From assembly GCF_015706575.1 (NCBI RefSeq), contig NW_024037058.1, positions 7,007,806 through 7,071,805 of the forward strand: 64,000 bases of DNA, given 5' to 3'. This document shows, piece by piece, positions 23,800-34,465 of this stretch. This stretch comes from Patiria miniata (taxonomy: Eukaryota; Echinodermata; Asteroidea; Valvatida; Asterinidae). A model generated the notes under the pieces. The model worked only from the letters and a program-made list of their open reading frames with translations. It searched no databases and had not been told where the DNA came from. The position numbers were made by a program, and so were the translations under genes. Every line of letters begins with the position of its first letter. The stretch's first letter is position 1.

Positions 23800-25955
23800 A
23801 TCTGATCATTTTAAGATCACTTTTTGGTGAGCAGCCTTTTCCACTTATCTCACAAACATGGACTCTCGTAATTAGTGCGGACCCTCCAGTGCCGTTGAAT
23901 CGAAGGGAAAATTCAAGTGAGAAGTGCATGTATGTGCCACATCTCACAGACATATGGATTCTCATTCATGTGCACCCTCTGATGTTCTCTAAGGCATTTT
24001 TGTGGAAAGCCTTTAACCACAATTATCACAAACAAGCCGGTTTGTCATTTAGTGTGTATACCCTCTGATGTTTGTAAAGGTTACATTTATCTTTGAAGCC
24101 TTTTCCACAAATCTCACAAACAAATGGCTTGACATCAGTATGGATCCTCTTATGTTTTTCAAGATAACTTTTCAGTGAGCAGCCTTTCCCACATATGTCA
24201 CAAACAAAAAGTTGTTCATTGGTGTGGGTCCTCAGATGTTGGCCAAGGTTACATTTATGTAGGAAGCCCTTTCCACAGATTTCACAAATAAATGGCTTGT
24301 CATTAGTGTGGACCTTCTGATGGTTTTTAAGACTACTTTTTCGTGAGAAGCCTTTGCCACAGATGTCACAGACAAATGGTTTCTCATTAGTGTGGACCTC
24401 CTCGTGTGATTTAGGGAAATTGCTGTGTATGTAGCCTTTGCCACAAATCTTGCAAATAAAAGGCTTGTCACCGGTGTGAACCCTCTGATGTATTTTAAGG
24501 TAACTCTTTACTGAGTAGCCTTTTCCACATATCTTACAAACATGACTCTCTTGACTGTGGACGCTCTGATGTCGTTGCAAAATACTTGTCTGAGAAAAGG
24601 CTTTTTCCACAAATCTCACAAACAAATGGTTTCTCGCCAGTGTGGATCCTCTGATGTTGTTGGAGGTAAGCTTTCCGTGAAAAAGCTTTGTCACAAACCT
24701 CACACACAAATGGTTTTTTCATTAGTGTGCATCTTCTGATGTTCTTTTAGGTTCTTGGAATGCGAGAAGCCTTTTCCACATGTCACAAACAAATGGTTTC
24801 TCATTAGTCTGGACCCGTTGATGTTCACGAAGACTAACTTTCTGTGAAAAGCACCGTCCACAAATCTCACAAATAAATGGCTTGTCATAAGTGTGGACTA
24901 TCTGATGTGTTTGAAGATGACTTTTTTCGAGAAGCTTTTACCACAAATGTCATAAATAAACGGTTTCTTATTTGTGTGGACCATCACGTGAGTATTAAAG
25001 GCAACTGCTTTCTATGTAGCCTTTGCCACAAATCTTGCAAATATAAATGGCCTGTCACTGGTGAGAACCCTCTCATGTATTTTAAGATGACTTTTCGGTG
25101 AGTAGCCTTTTCCACATATCTTTCAAACATGACTCTCATTGCTGTGGACCCTCAGATGACGTTGCAGAATACCTGTCTGTGAGAAGTCCTTTCCACAAAT
25201 CTCACAAACAAATGGTTTCTCGCCAGTGTGAATCCTGATATGTCGAAGACGGCTACCTCTCTGTGAGAAGCCCTTGCCACAAAAGTCACACACGAATGGT
25301 TTCTCATTAGTGTGTATCCTCTGATGTTCTCGTAGGGCCCTATAACGCAAGAAGCACTTGCCGCAAATCTCACAAATAAATGGTTTAAATGGTTTCTCAT
25401 TAGTGTGCATATAATATAATGTTCTCGAAGGTGAACCCTTTGTGTGTAGCCTTGGCCACAAATGTCACAAACAAATGGCCTCTCGTTCATGTGGACCCAC
25501 TGGTGTGCTTTAAGGCTATCTGTCAGTGAGAAGCATTTTCCACAAATCTCACAGACAAATGGTTTCTCGCCGGTGTGGATCCTTTGATGTTTTTGGAGGG
25601 AACATTTCCGTAAAAAAGCTTTGTCACAAACCTCACACACAAATGGCTTCTCGTTTGCGTGGACCATCTGATGCACTCGAAGGTAAGCCTTAAGTTTGTA
25701 ACTTTTGCCACAAGTCTCACAAGAAAATGGTTTCTCATTCACGTGGACCCTTTGATGTTTCTTTAGACGCCTTTTCTCTACGAAGCGTTTCCCGCAAATC
25801 TCACAAACAGATGTTTTTTCATTCGTGTGCAGCCTCTGATGATGATGAAGGGCGACTTCTTTTGAGAAGCATTTACCGCAGGTGTCACAAACAAATGTTA
25901 TGTCGGCAGTGAGTCGGTTGCTAATCTTTTGTTTGACCTCTTTTTGATCGCCCAT
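23800..25955 (-). pseudogene. Decayed tandem C2H2 zinc-finger gene
   Basis: An apparent start (MGDQKEVKQKISNRL) at 25955 leads into fingers of the form CxxCGKxFxxxxxLxxHxxxH joined by TNEKPF or TGEKPF linkers, as in Kruppel-type DNA-binding proteins. Five complete fingers are followed by a sixth interrupted by a frameshift near 25420. Three more intact fingers follow, and then the first zinc-binding Cys of the next finger is a stop (TGT to TGA near 25122). From 25120 to 24720 about four fingers are broken. A second set, about eight fingers over 24720-24026, has a frameshift near 24600 and ends at a stop. Degenerate finger remnants continue to about 23800. No KRAB, BTB or other N-terminal domain is seen. 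With at least two frameshifts plus a stop I call it a pseudogene, though the 25955-25430 part could encode a short finger protein, and sequencing errors could explain some breaks. Confidence 0.85.
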
Positions 25956-26614
25956 GTTGGTTTCATTGAACACACTCAATTAATAAGCTGATCAGGCCTT
26001 CAACTGCAAATACAGCTTAAAGCCTCCTGGTGGGATCCTGGGTGGTAAAGAAAGCATTTTTATCAGTCAAGTTTGAGTGACTTAAATATCAACACATATA
26101 TTCTTTGAAAGTTGCACAAATGAATTGTTTTTACTGAGAAAAAACAGTGCCCATTTTCCTCACGTGTTGCATGCTGTGTGGCTCACAATATGGAGGAAAC
26201 CCATGCAGTGAAGCAGGCCACATTGGGATGTTAAGCCTACAATATAAGGCCACGCACAAAAATACTTCTGCTTCCGGTTTCCATACCTACCCTATTCTGA
26301 CAGCCCCTTACCCTAATATTGTTATTGGAAAAATGAGGGGAAAAAACCGAAAACCATCCATTTCTACGTTTGACCCTTGACAACACGTAGATGTCTCCTC
26401 ATGATCGTGCACAAAAAAATTTGCAAAATAAAAAATCCCTACCTATATACCTACCCTATTTTTAAATGCCATGTAGGCCTAATCGGAAGCGGAACTACTT
26501 TTTTTCGACCTAATGGTTTAAAAATGTCCCGACTAAATGTATGGACAGTCCCAACATTAGGTAAACCTATTGAAATTCATGAGCTTACTGTAGTAAAAAA
26601 CTGCTATTTTTCTA

Positions 26615-26720
26615 GAGGTATAATTCTGTACAAAGCAGGAGGTTGTGGGTTAGAGTCCCACCAAAGTGATTTTTCCAACTTTCACTCGGGAGGTAACACA
26701 CTGAGTATAGGCCTACAGTT
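26615..26720 (+). repeat. SINE-like fragment
   Basis: B-box-like GGGTTAGAGTCCCACC near 26647 followed by CACTGAGTATAGG, tail text resembling the 11124 SINE. Confidence 0.4.
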
Positions 26721-26754
26721 TTTAATATTTATAATTTTTTATAGCGGGGATTTT

Positions 26755-26985
26755 CCTCAACCGACAAACACCCTGTGTGAGTGCGGTACTGCAGAGGACA
26801 CTTTACAACATTTCATATTTAGATGCCAGGCACTAAAGGGTTGGTCATATTTTGGCCCTAAAAGGGGGGCAGATTTTCCCCCTTCAACTTTTTCCGCGAT
26901 ACTCTTAAAATGTTATTTATTTCGCGGCCTGAGCTGTCCTGACTTTTTAGCCTCGAGTCTTGCACATCTTTTGATACCAAAAACA
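26755..26985 (+). pseudogene. Remnant of a non-LTR retrotransposon C-terminus
   Basis: The frame reads NTLCECGTAEDTLQHFIFRC, a C-x-C-x8-H-x4-C knuckle like those near the end of non-LTR polyproteins, then SWPDFLASSLAHL-type text. No reverse transcriptase is attached, so it is a fragment. Confidence 0.5.
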
Positions 26986-27637
26986 TAAAATTCGGAAGAC
27001 AGGTTGCCGCGCAGCGAAATATTTTCGGCGCTTTTCTCCGTCAAAACTGAATTTCCCCATATACGTAGTGTACACATTTGAATTGCCATACGTGCTTATG
27101 AATAATTAATTAGCCGTAATTCCAAAACCCTTTGACCCATAGTCATGAAATTTCTTGGGTTTGTTCATATTAAGTTGTTCAATGCATGTACCGAGTTTCA
27201 TAATTATTCGTCCCACGATGGCCGAGGTCATGGGGGGGGGGGGGTCGGAATCTACGTGAGATGGTCAAAACAACCCCGCCCTTTTCGGGCAAAAGTGACA
27301 TTTTCCCATGTTTTCTTCAGGAAAACCCATAAATACATTAATAATAACATTAAATATAATGGAGAAACTCTCAACCAAATACAATGTGCTCACTTGCCTC
27401 GAAAAACTTCGCAAACCCTTCCGAAAGGCAAATTTTAGGTGAAAATGACCCATGAACTTTGACCTCAGGTCAAGGTCACTAAAGGTCAATGGAAAAAATG
27501 GCAACATCAATTTTCTTGTTCTCAGGACTCATAAGATTACATTTATAATGGTTGCCATAAATTAACATGACATGCCAACGGAAGTACATTGGCCCCCCCC
27601 CCCCCCCCCCACTATTAATATTATTATAGTATCCGAT

Positions 27638-28226
27638 ATAATAAGATAGTGGATATTTTGCCGGAGGTAATGACGGAAAACTAACGTTTACTAAAGGTTT
27701 GCCGGCGGCAATCCATATCAACAGAGGGCGCTGTACTCTCTAAGATAGGGCTGAATTATAAGATGTATTAAATTCCCACCAAATGTTGTGTAGCACGTTT
27801 GGTGTAGTGCCACTAGTACTAGTGGTAAAGCAAAGGCTTTAGTGAGCGGGATGACTCGTGTTCGATCCCGATCACCGCCACATTTTAAAGTTTTTTTGCC
27901 CCATCCCCAAATAAATAAGAATATTCTTTTATTATTTTAACATGTCTCAAAGTCAAACCTGTTTTGCAGAGTATTACATTTTCTTTTTCAGATTTGTGGC
28001 TCTGGAGAGTGGAGGATTTTTTTTAAAAGGGAAATAAGTCCGAAATTATAAAATGGTCTTGTGAATACGAGGTTACAACGATAATATTGGCATGGAGCCA
28101 GACTAACATTTGTCACCGGAAAAGTACAAAAAAAACCCAGTAACTGCACATGTTCAGTGCATATCCGGCAAACTAACGTTTACTAAAGGTTTGCCGTCTC
28201 CGGCAAAATATCCACTGCCATATATT
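27638..28226. mobile_element. Inverted-repeat element with GGATATTTTGCCGG ends, containing a SINE-like piece
   Basis: TAGTGGATATTTTGCCGGAG near 27647 pairs with CTCCGGCAAAATATCCACTG near 28198. A direct string GTTTACTAAAGGTTTGCCG is near both ends. A tRNA-like B box (GTTCGATCCC) lies at about 27861. Confidence 0.5.
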
Positions 28227-30173
28227 GTTGATGTACCCTAACGTGGCGCGGCCCCTCCCTTACAAAAAAGTTCTATAGAATTCTATAAGAAAGAATTCTA
28301 TAGAAATTCTATAAAGCATTCTATAGAATTTTGTCTATAGAAATTTTATAGAGTTTCTTTAGAAGTCTTCTATAAGGTTTTATAGAGATTTTATAGATAT
28401 TCTATAGAAAAATGGGCCATAATTCTATACAGCGGTTTATAGAATTTTATAGAAATTATACCTTTTCTATAGAAAAATGAACAAAATTCTATAGAAAGAA
28501 GGCTAGTTTTATTTAAAATTTTCTATAGAACTCTTTAGAAAATTTGGACTTTTTCTATGAAATATTTTATAGAACTCTATAGAATTTCATAGTGGTTTTC
28601 TCCAATTTCTATAAAAATATTCTATAGAACTCTATAGAAGATTTTGAACTTTTTCTATAAACTATTTTATAGAACTCTATAGAATTTTAATCAGAATTTC
28701 TGTAATTTCTATAAAAAATATTATATAGAACTCTATAGAAAATTTGGAACTTTTTCTATGAACTATTTTATAGAACTCTATAGAATTGTATAGAGGTTTC
28801 GAATTTCTCTAAAAACGTTTTATAGAACTCTATAGAAAATGTGTAGCTTGTTTTGCAACATTGTATAGACTATAGAACTCAATAAAGTTCTATAGAAGTT
28901 TGGCCCTTTTCTATAAGCTTCGCTTAATAGAATTCTTTAGAAATATGATACATGTAGGTTTTTCTATAGAACATTTAATTCAACTCTTGCAGACATTTTT
29001 ACACATTTTCATTGAGAAAAATTTGGTTGAAAATTAATATAGATTTCTGTTAACTTCAAAATGTGACATAACCATGGCGTTACTCTTTATACTAAATAAA
29101 ATCTGGAAAACAACCATGACACAATTACAGTTGGACAGACATATTCTGTTCTTTTAAAAAAAAAATTCTTCTGAATTTACAAATTTGTGCATGTAGGGGA
29201 TGAGCAGATATCTTTCCAGTGCAGTGTATTAAAATCAAAGGCACCAATAATGAACACAGTCTGTACAGTGTACACGGTTAATGTGGTGAAAAAAATAGCA
29301 GAAGTTGGGCTAAAAAAAATAAAATAAACACATTTATATATGAATTGTTTTCCTGAGAGGGATACTATAAATTTGGCATGAAAGACACATGCATGAAAGA
29401 CTTGTGATGGTTGCAACAATCCATGCCTATATTCAGTTTGTAAAACCATGCATAGACCTTTGTTGAAAGGCAATGGTATTCAGACACGTTTGACAACTAG
29501 AATTGGAAGTTTGAAGGAAAGTACTGATCGTAATTTCCAAGAGTCATTCTATCAAGCTGTGACATACCTGTATATCATTTGCATGTTCATTGGTGTATGT
29601 ATGGAACAAACTTTATGATAATCTTTTTAAAAGTAATGTCCATTGTAGTTTCCGGAACTGACATCTTGTAGATTAGGATGATGATTCCAACTGATTGTTA
29701 AGGATGCATGGCGCTGCCTCCAATTTGCAGAGCCGGGGCAGAAGCAGTCAGACAGTCTTTGTCTTGTACATGCACATACTGCAGCTCATCTCGGTAGTTT
29801 TTGGTAGATCATATCCATGCATAGCGCAAAGGATCATGGAAACAGGTAGATGTAGAATTCTAGATGTATCATTTGAGGAAGTCTGCAGTGGGGAAAATGA
29901 ATTGTTCATTTTGTAAATGATAATTTTTACAAAAAAAGTGTGATGTTAATGAAATTAATGTCCACTAACAAACATGGCTATGATTACCTAAGAATCTTAT
30001 TCCTCAATGCTGTTCTTATTCAGAATCTTATTCCTCAAACATGTCAAGTCAGCTGATTCTTATTTGTTGATTCGACCCTATTTATATCTATTGATGCACC
30101 CCTTAGTTAAGTCATGGAGGAATAATTTCTCCATGGTTTAGGGAGGGAGTTTGGGCAGAAGTAGTCCCACTAA

Positions 30174-30277
30174 CTGGGTCGCTAGAACTCCTTTTTGACA
30201 TTTGGGATGTTGGTCTGTCGTAGCCAAGTACGACAGACCAACATCCCAAATGTCAAAAAGGAGTTATAGCGACCCAG
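30174..30277. repeat. Near-perfect 104-nt hairpin with 6-nt loop
   Basis: Arms of about 49 bp with essentially one mismatch around a GCCAAG loop near 30223-30228. Outer ends CTGGGTCGCTA and TAGCGACCCAG. Pairing is more perfect than in a typical animal pre-miRNA, so a tiny foldback element or a recent inverted duplication is more likely. It lies inside the TTCTATAGAA element. Confidence 0.8.
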
Positions 30278-30519
30278 AACATGGGACGGGCAGAATTGAC
30301 CCATATTAAACAAGCATGACAAGTTACATGTACTTTTGTAGTTCTTACAAATTGATGTTCTCTTGCAATTTTGCTGAGGAAGGAATCTGGTAATCACGAA
30401 CTGTATACCGTCATGACTGAGACAACAACATTGACAGTTTGTTATAAAATATTGATATAATGTCACTATTCTATTCTGCAACAATTTAAGGTGGTTTTAA
30501 ATCAAATCTTCTAACTCAC

Positions 30520-30620
30520 CAGTCACCATCGTTTTCACCCAGAACCTTCACGTCTTCCGTAATTCTAGCAGAGTAGTACAGCACCGTGCAAATCATGATC
30601 ATCCGGAGATGTAGGCAACA
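30520..30620 (-). other. Possible captured or transposon exon inside the TTCTATAGAA element
   Basis: On the minus strand a short open stretch reads …SARITEDVKVLGENDGDW and ends at a GTGAGT donor near 30522. I recognise no family. It could be an exon of the element's own gene or chance. Confidence 0.2.
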
Positions 30621-31059
30621 TTACACCATGGAGGCACACAGTTAAATATCCATCAAATGTGTTTGCAAGAACAGCAATTAATTCTTGAAAGTTTCCATAG
30701 GCATGCACTTTACTGCCAACATTCATGGTTTGAGCAATTTCATCTCAAACTTCTTGTACAAACAAGTACAATCATGACAATACATCATGTATTTTTTGTT
30801 TCCAGCAAACCCATTCCTCGATCCTTCCCACCATAGCTCCATGGTCCACTTTGGTCCAACTGACTGAATTCAAATCTGCTACACAGGCAGTTTCTGTTCT
30901 GGTACTGACTGGTATGCAAGGTCGTGTGTACATGTACATGCCGTGCATGGAACTATAAAACATGTTGGGTGAGACTGGTTACCAGCGGAAGGCAATACAA
31001 GTGGTTGTAACCTGACCTTGCTTTTAGCAGGTGGTCACTTCTGGGTGTGGGGCTGGCCA

Positions 31060-31061
<2 letters not shown>

Positions 31062-31094
<33 letters not shown>
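31062..31094 (+). repeat. 33-G homopolymer
   Basis: Uninterrupted G run, preceded by GGGTGTGGGGCTGG. Length is likely variable or an assembly estimate. Confidence 0.95.
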
Positions 31095-31095
<1 letters not shown>

Positions 31096-31855
31096 AATTG
31101 GATAAGTATGTAGCCTTCTGTTTATTCTAACTCCTAGTTTATCCAGTGCGTCTGGGGCGGGCTGCATAAGGAGGGGTATCCTGACTTGATGATTTTATTG
31201 CTACATGAAGTATGATATGTAATGTGATGTATGCTCTTTTTGAAGGATTAATTACAATAAAAATGCAGATGGAATTACTAAGTTTCTTCTTTCACATTTT
31301 AAAACTAAATAATTATTTCTGTATGTGCTTGAATAGTTCCTTCCTCCATGAATAGTCGTAGTTGTAAAAAGAAAACTTTCCTGCATAAAAAAGTACGCTA
31401 TGTTATATAGCATGGTTCAAGCTATGCAAATCATGAGTAGTAACTCAAGATCGTGAATACATTACATGTAGCATGAATGGTTAACAGACAACCTCATTTC
31501 CTCGCTGGAAATGTATTGATGTATAGCTTCTATTTTTTTTTAATATTAAATGATAATCTTGTACTTTTCCATAGAAATATACTTCTCTATAGAATGTATG
31601 CTTCTCTATAGAAATTATACTTCTCTATAGAAATTATCTTTGTATAGAAGTACTTCTCTATAGAAATTATAGCTTTCTATAGAAATTTGGGGTCTATAGA
31701 AAAAAAATTGTTTTAGAAATCTATAGAATTCTATAGAGTAAACAATTTCTATAGACTCCCTCTATAGAAATTCTATAGAGAATTGGCGAGCCTGTAGAGT
31801 TCTATAGAACTGTATAAAACGTTCTAAAGAATTCTATAGAACATTTTTGTAAGGG

Positions 31856-32220
31856 CTAACGTGGCGCACTTTTATTTTTCGCCTGTAGCGCCTAGCTAGA
31901 GCAAAAGTTTTAACTGAAATTTCACAGAAAGCGAAATTTCATCAAGTTCTAAACACCCCCGTTCATAAATCGCGAGTTTATTTACCCGTTACAAAGTTAA
32001 AAGAAAAAATTATTTTGGCGTGACTTTCCGATTTTATTTTCAAGTGCAAAGTGAACCCTCTGAAAATGCCCCGAAAAATAAGAAAATAATTTTCTGACAA
32101 ACATCTGGCTGGGTTTGTAAGTAAAGATAGTAATGATTTATCAGAATTTATCAAGTTTACAGAAATTCTTAAATGTTAATTTGGAATTTTCTGAGATTTA
32201 TTCAAGTGCGCCACGTTAGG
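31856..32220. mobile_element. Inverted-repeat element with CTAACGTGGCGCACTT ends
   Basis: Left end CTAACGTGGCGCACTT near 31856, right end AAGTGCGCCACGTTAG near 32204-32219. The same end motif also occurs at about 28236 (CCCTAACGTGGCGC) and 33414 (AAGTGCGCCACGTTAGGG). Several copies, or one larger element carrying later insertions, are present. Boundaries are uncertain. Confidence 0.55.
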
Positions 32221-32393
32221 GAACACTCCGCTAATTTGTGCCCAATTTCCGGACGCGACCGTTTTTGCATTTCGGATTAAATTTTATGAAACCGAAAGTG
32301 TTCACAGAGGTTAAATAGCAAGCATTAAAAAGGTAAAAGTACCAGCATTTCACTGCATGAATTTGAGGTTTATCAACAAAGAGGTTTGGCAAT

Positions 32394-33373
32394 GTTGTGC
32401 CCATTCTTGAAAATCACGCATTCTCGAGAATGGGTATGCATATTCTTGAGAATGTGCAACTGGATCCTTGCTCAATCTTGGCAAAAAATTACTCTTCCAG
32501 ATTGAGCGCACATTCTTGAGAATGCGCGACAAGATAACGGTCTTGTCGATGCCGAGCACCGGCTGCGCTTGGCAAGTCTAGCTGAATCCTCGTTCACTGA
32601 TTCTCAATAATTATACTGTTGCAACGCAAGGCGCTGAAAAGTAGAGTGGATATGAAAAGTGGGGATCCTGAAAAGTATACGCGTATTGGGGGAGGGGACC
32701 TGGGGAAAAAATAAGAATAAATAAGAAAGAATTCAGATTTTTGGGATAATAAAAGAGGGGGGGGGGGACGTAAGAATGAAGAATGTAAAGAATGAGAATG
32801 AATACTGCGACATCCCATAGTGCTAATGCTATTTCCCATTTAAATTGCCACCAATTTATTGTTCACACCCCACCATAACGTCGCAGAGCTGGATTCTATC
32901 TAGTCAAAAGAGCAATTTTGGCAGCTTCTGGACATCGTTTTTTTTTCGTGGCACGCATATGATACATACCGGGACTTGTACTTGTCTAGCCTAAACAAAG
33001 CACTTCCCAGACTAGTTCCCAGTCCTCCGTTATTACAAAACTTCCCATAAGTAGGCAGGAAAAAGCAATAATAACAGGTTTAATATGATTCAAATTATCG
33101 TAGTTATACGAGTACAGAAGCATAGAACATTTTCTTTCCTCTTTATATGAATTGTTTCCCTTTTAACCGCTATACAATTCATTTAACATAATTATGTCGT
33201 GCAATGTTTGTTAAGATTGGGCAAAATTCATAAATTGTGCACGTGATATTCCCACCCAATCTTAAGAATGAGCGCTCATTCTTAAGAACGCGTGCTCGTT
33301 CTTAAGAATGGGCGCTCATTCTTAAGAATGCGCGCCCATTCTCGAGAATGCGTAATTTTCAAGAATGGGCACA
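32394..33373. mobile_element. Inverted-repeat element with self-complementary CATTCTTAAGAATG words
   Basis: Outer 40 bp form an inverted repeat beginning GTTGTGCCCATTCTTGAAAA. Sub-terminal arrays carry CATTCT-TAAG/CGAG/TGAG-AATG words (32415-32525 and 33255-33355), each a palindrome. The middle is AT-rich and non-coding. It lies between two CGCCACGTTAGGG ends, so it is probably nested in another element. Confidence 0.7.
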
Positions 33374-33929
33374 ACAGCTACACTACACGAGGAAAGTTGG
33401 GTAAGCTTCGAAGTGCGCCACGTTAGGGAACACGACTATAATAATAATCCGTGGTTATGGTATTATAAACTACTAACAAAGTGACAAATACTCATGACAT
33501 AGGAATTTAGCCCCATCATATTCCGAGTAACTGTACTTTGGTTGACTTACGAACAAGGAGTAGGCGAACGAAAGTGGGAATTTCCGAAAAGTCCAAGGTC
33601 TTCCAAGTTTCATGTCTTGTCGTGCACCGTGTGGGCAGCATGGCCTACTGCGCCTACGTTACAACCGCAAAGTTGTTTAATTATGATAATTTTATGCCAA
33701 CGTCACAACGTCGCTTGTTTTTCGCGCGGCGCGCGGCGAACTAGACGTGGGTCACGTGGCATAAATTATCATAAGTAGGTCTACCCCTGGTTGTGATGCT
33801 GCCGCGCTACCTCAGCTGATCAGCTGTCGATCACATGTTCACAAAAACAATACTGAGTGAGAGAGAGAAGTTTTTGAAGTTACTGACGAAGTAGGCTAAC
33901 TACGCACGTTCGTGTATACATGTAATATC

Positions 33930-34432
33930 ATGAGCAATCTTAACATTTATTTCTATGTTCCAAACATTATTGGTAAGTATACTGTCCTGTGCTTTTTAGG
34001 AAATTATTGTGGTAGGCCTACGTTGTTGAAATTTAAACAGAAGTTTTCAGGCCATCATAATGCATGCCAAGCAGGCATCACGCTCTACTGAGTCTGCTGA
34101 AGGCGATTGTTAACTTTAGGACACCACATTTTTATATTTTTCAAAAGATTTTATCAGCTACCGCGGCCACACTGGGGTTAAATTAGCTAGGCTATGGAAG
34201 ATCGAGGATACCCCATTCTGATCCCTCAAAATAAAATGCAAACCCTGCTCTCTGTCCACAAATTATTACTGAAGGAGTGAAAGTACATGTATGTTCCTTG
34301 TACTCCTAGAACTATGAGGCTCCTACGTGGAGCCTCATAGTTCTAGGCATGGGCGTCGCGAGGGGGGGGGGGGCAAGGGGGGGCACTTGCCCCCCCCGGA
34401 AAAGCAAAAAAAAAAAAAAAAAAAAAAGGACG

Positions 34433-34465
<33 letters not shown>

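Larger units (their letters stand above)
25980..27637. other. Intergenic, repeat fragments only
   Basis: Contains a SINE-like piece and the retrotransposon C-terminal fragment described separately, plus a G run near 27231. The ORF at 26377-26988 joins unrelated fragments. Confidence 0.5.
28257..31855. mobile_element. 3.6-kb inverted-repeat element with dense TTCTATAGAA arrays at both ends
   Basis: Ends read CCCTTACAAAAAAGTTCTAT on the left and, as complement, CCCTTACAAAAATGTTCTAT on the right. About 28266-28960 and 31565-31845 contain dozens of CTATAGAA/TTCTATAGAA words; the 10-mer is its own reverse complement. The interior (about 28990-31550) has ordinary sequence, a 104-nt perfect-type hairpin at 30174, a 33-G run at 31062 and no long ORF. 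I do not recognise the family. Confidence 0.68.

Noticed and set aside
26377..26988. A 203-codon gene
   Set aside because: Only the C-terminal zinc-knuckle part resembles a protein; the rest is unrelated repeat sequence.
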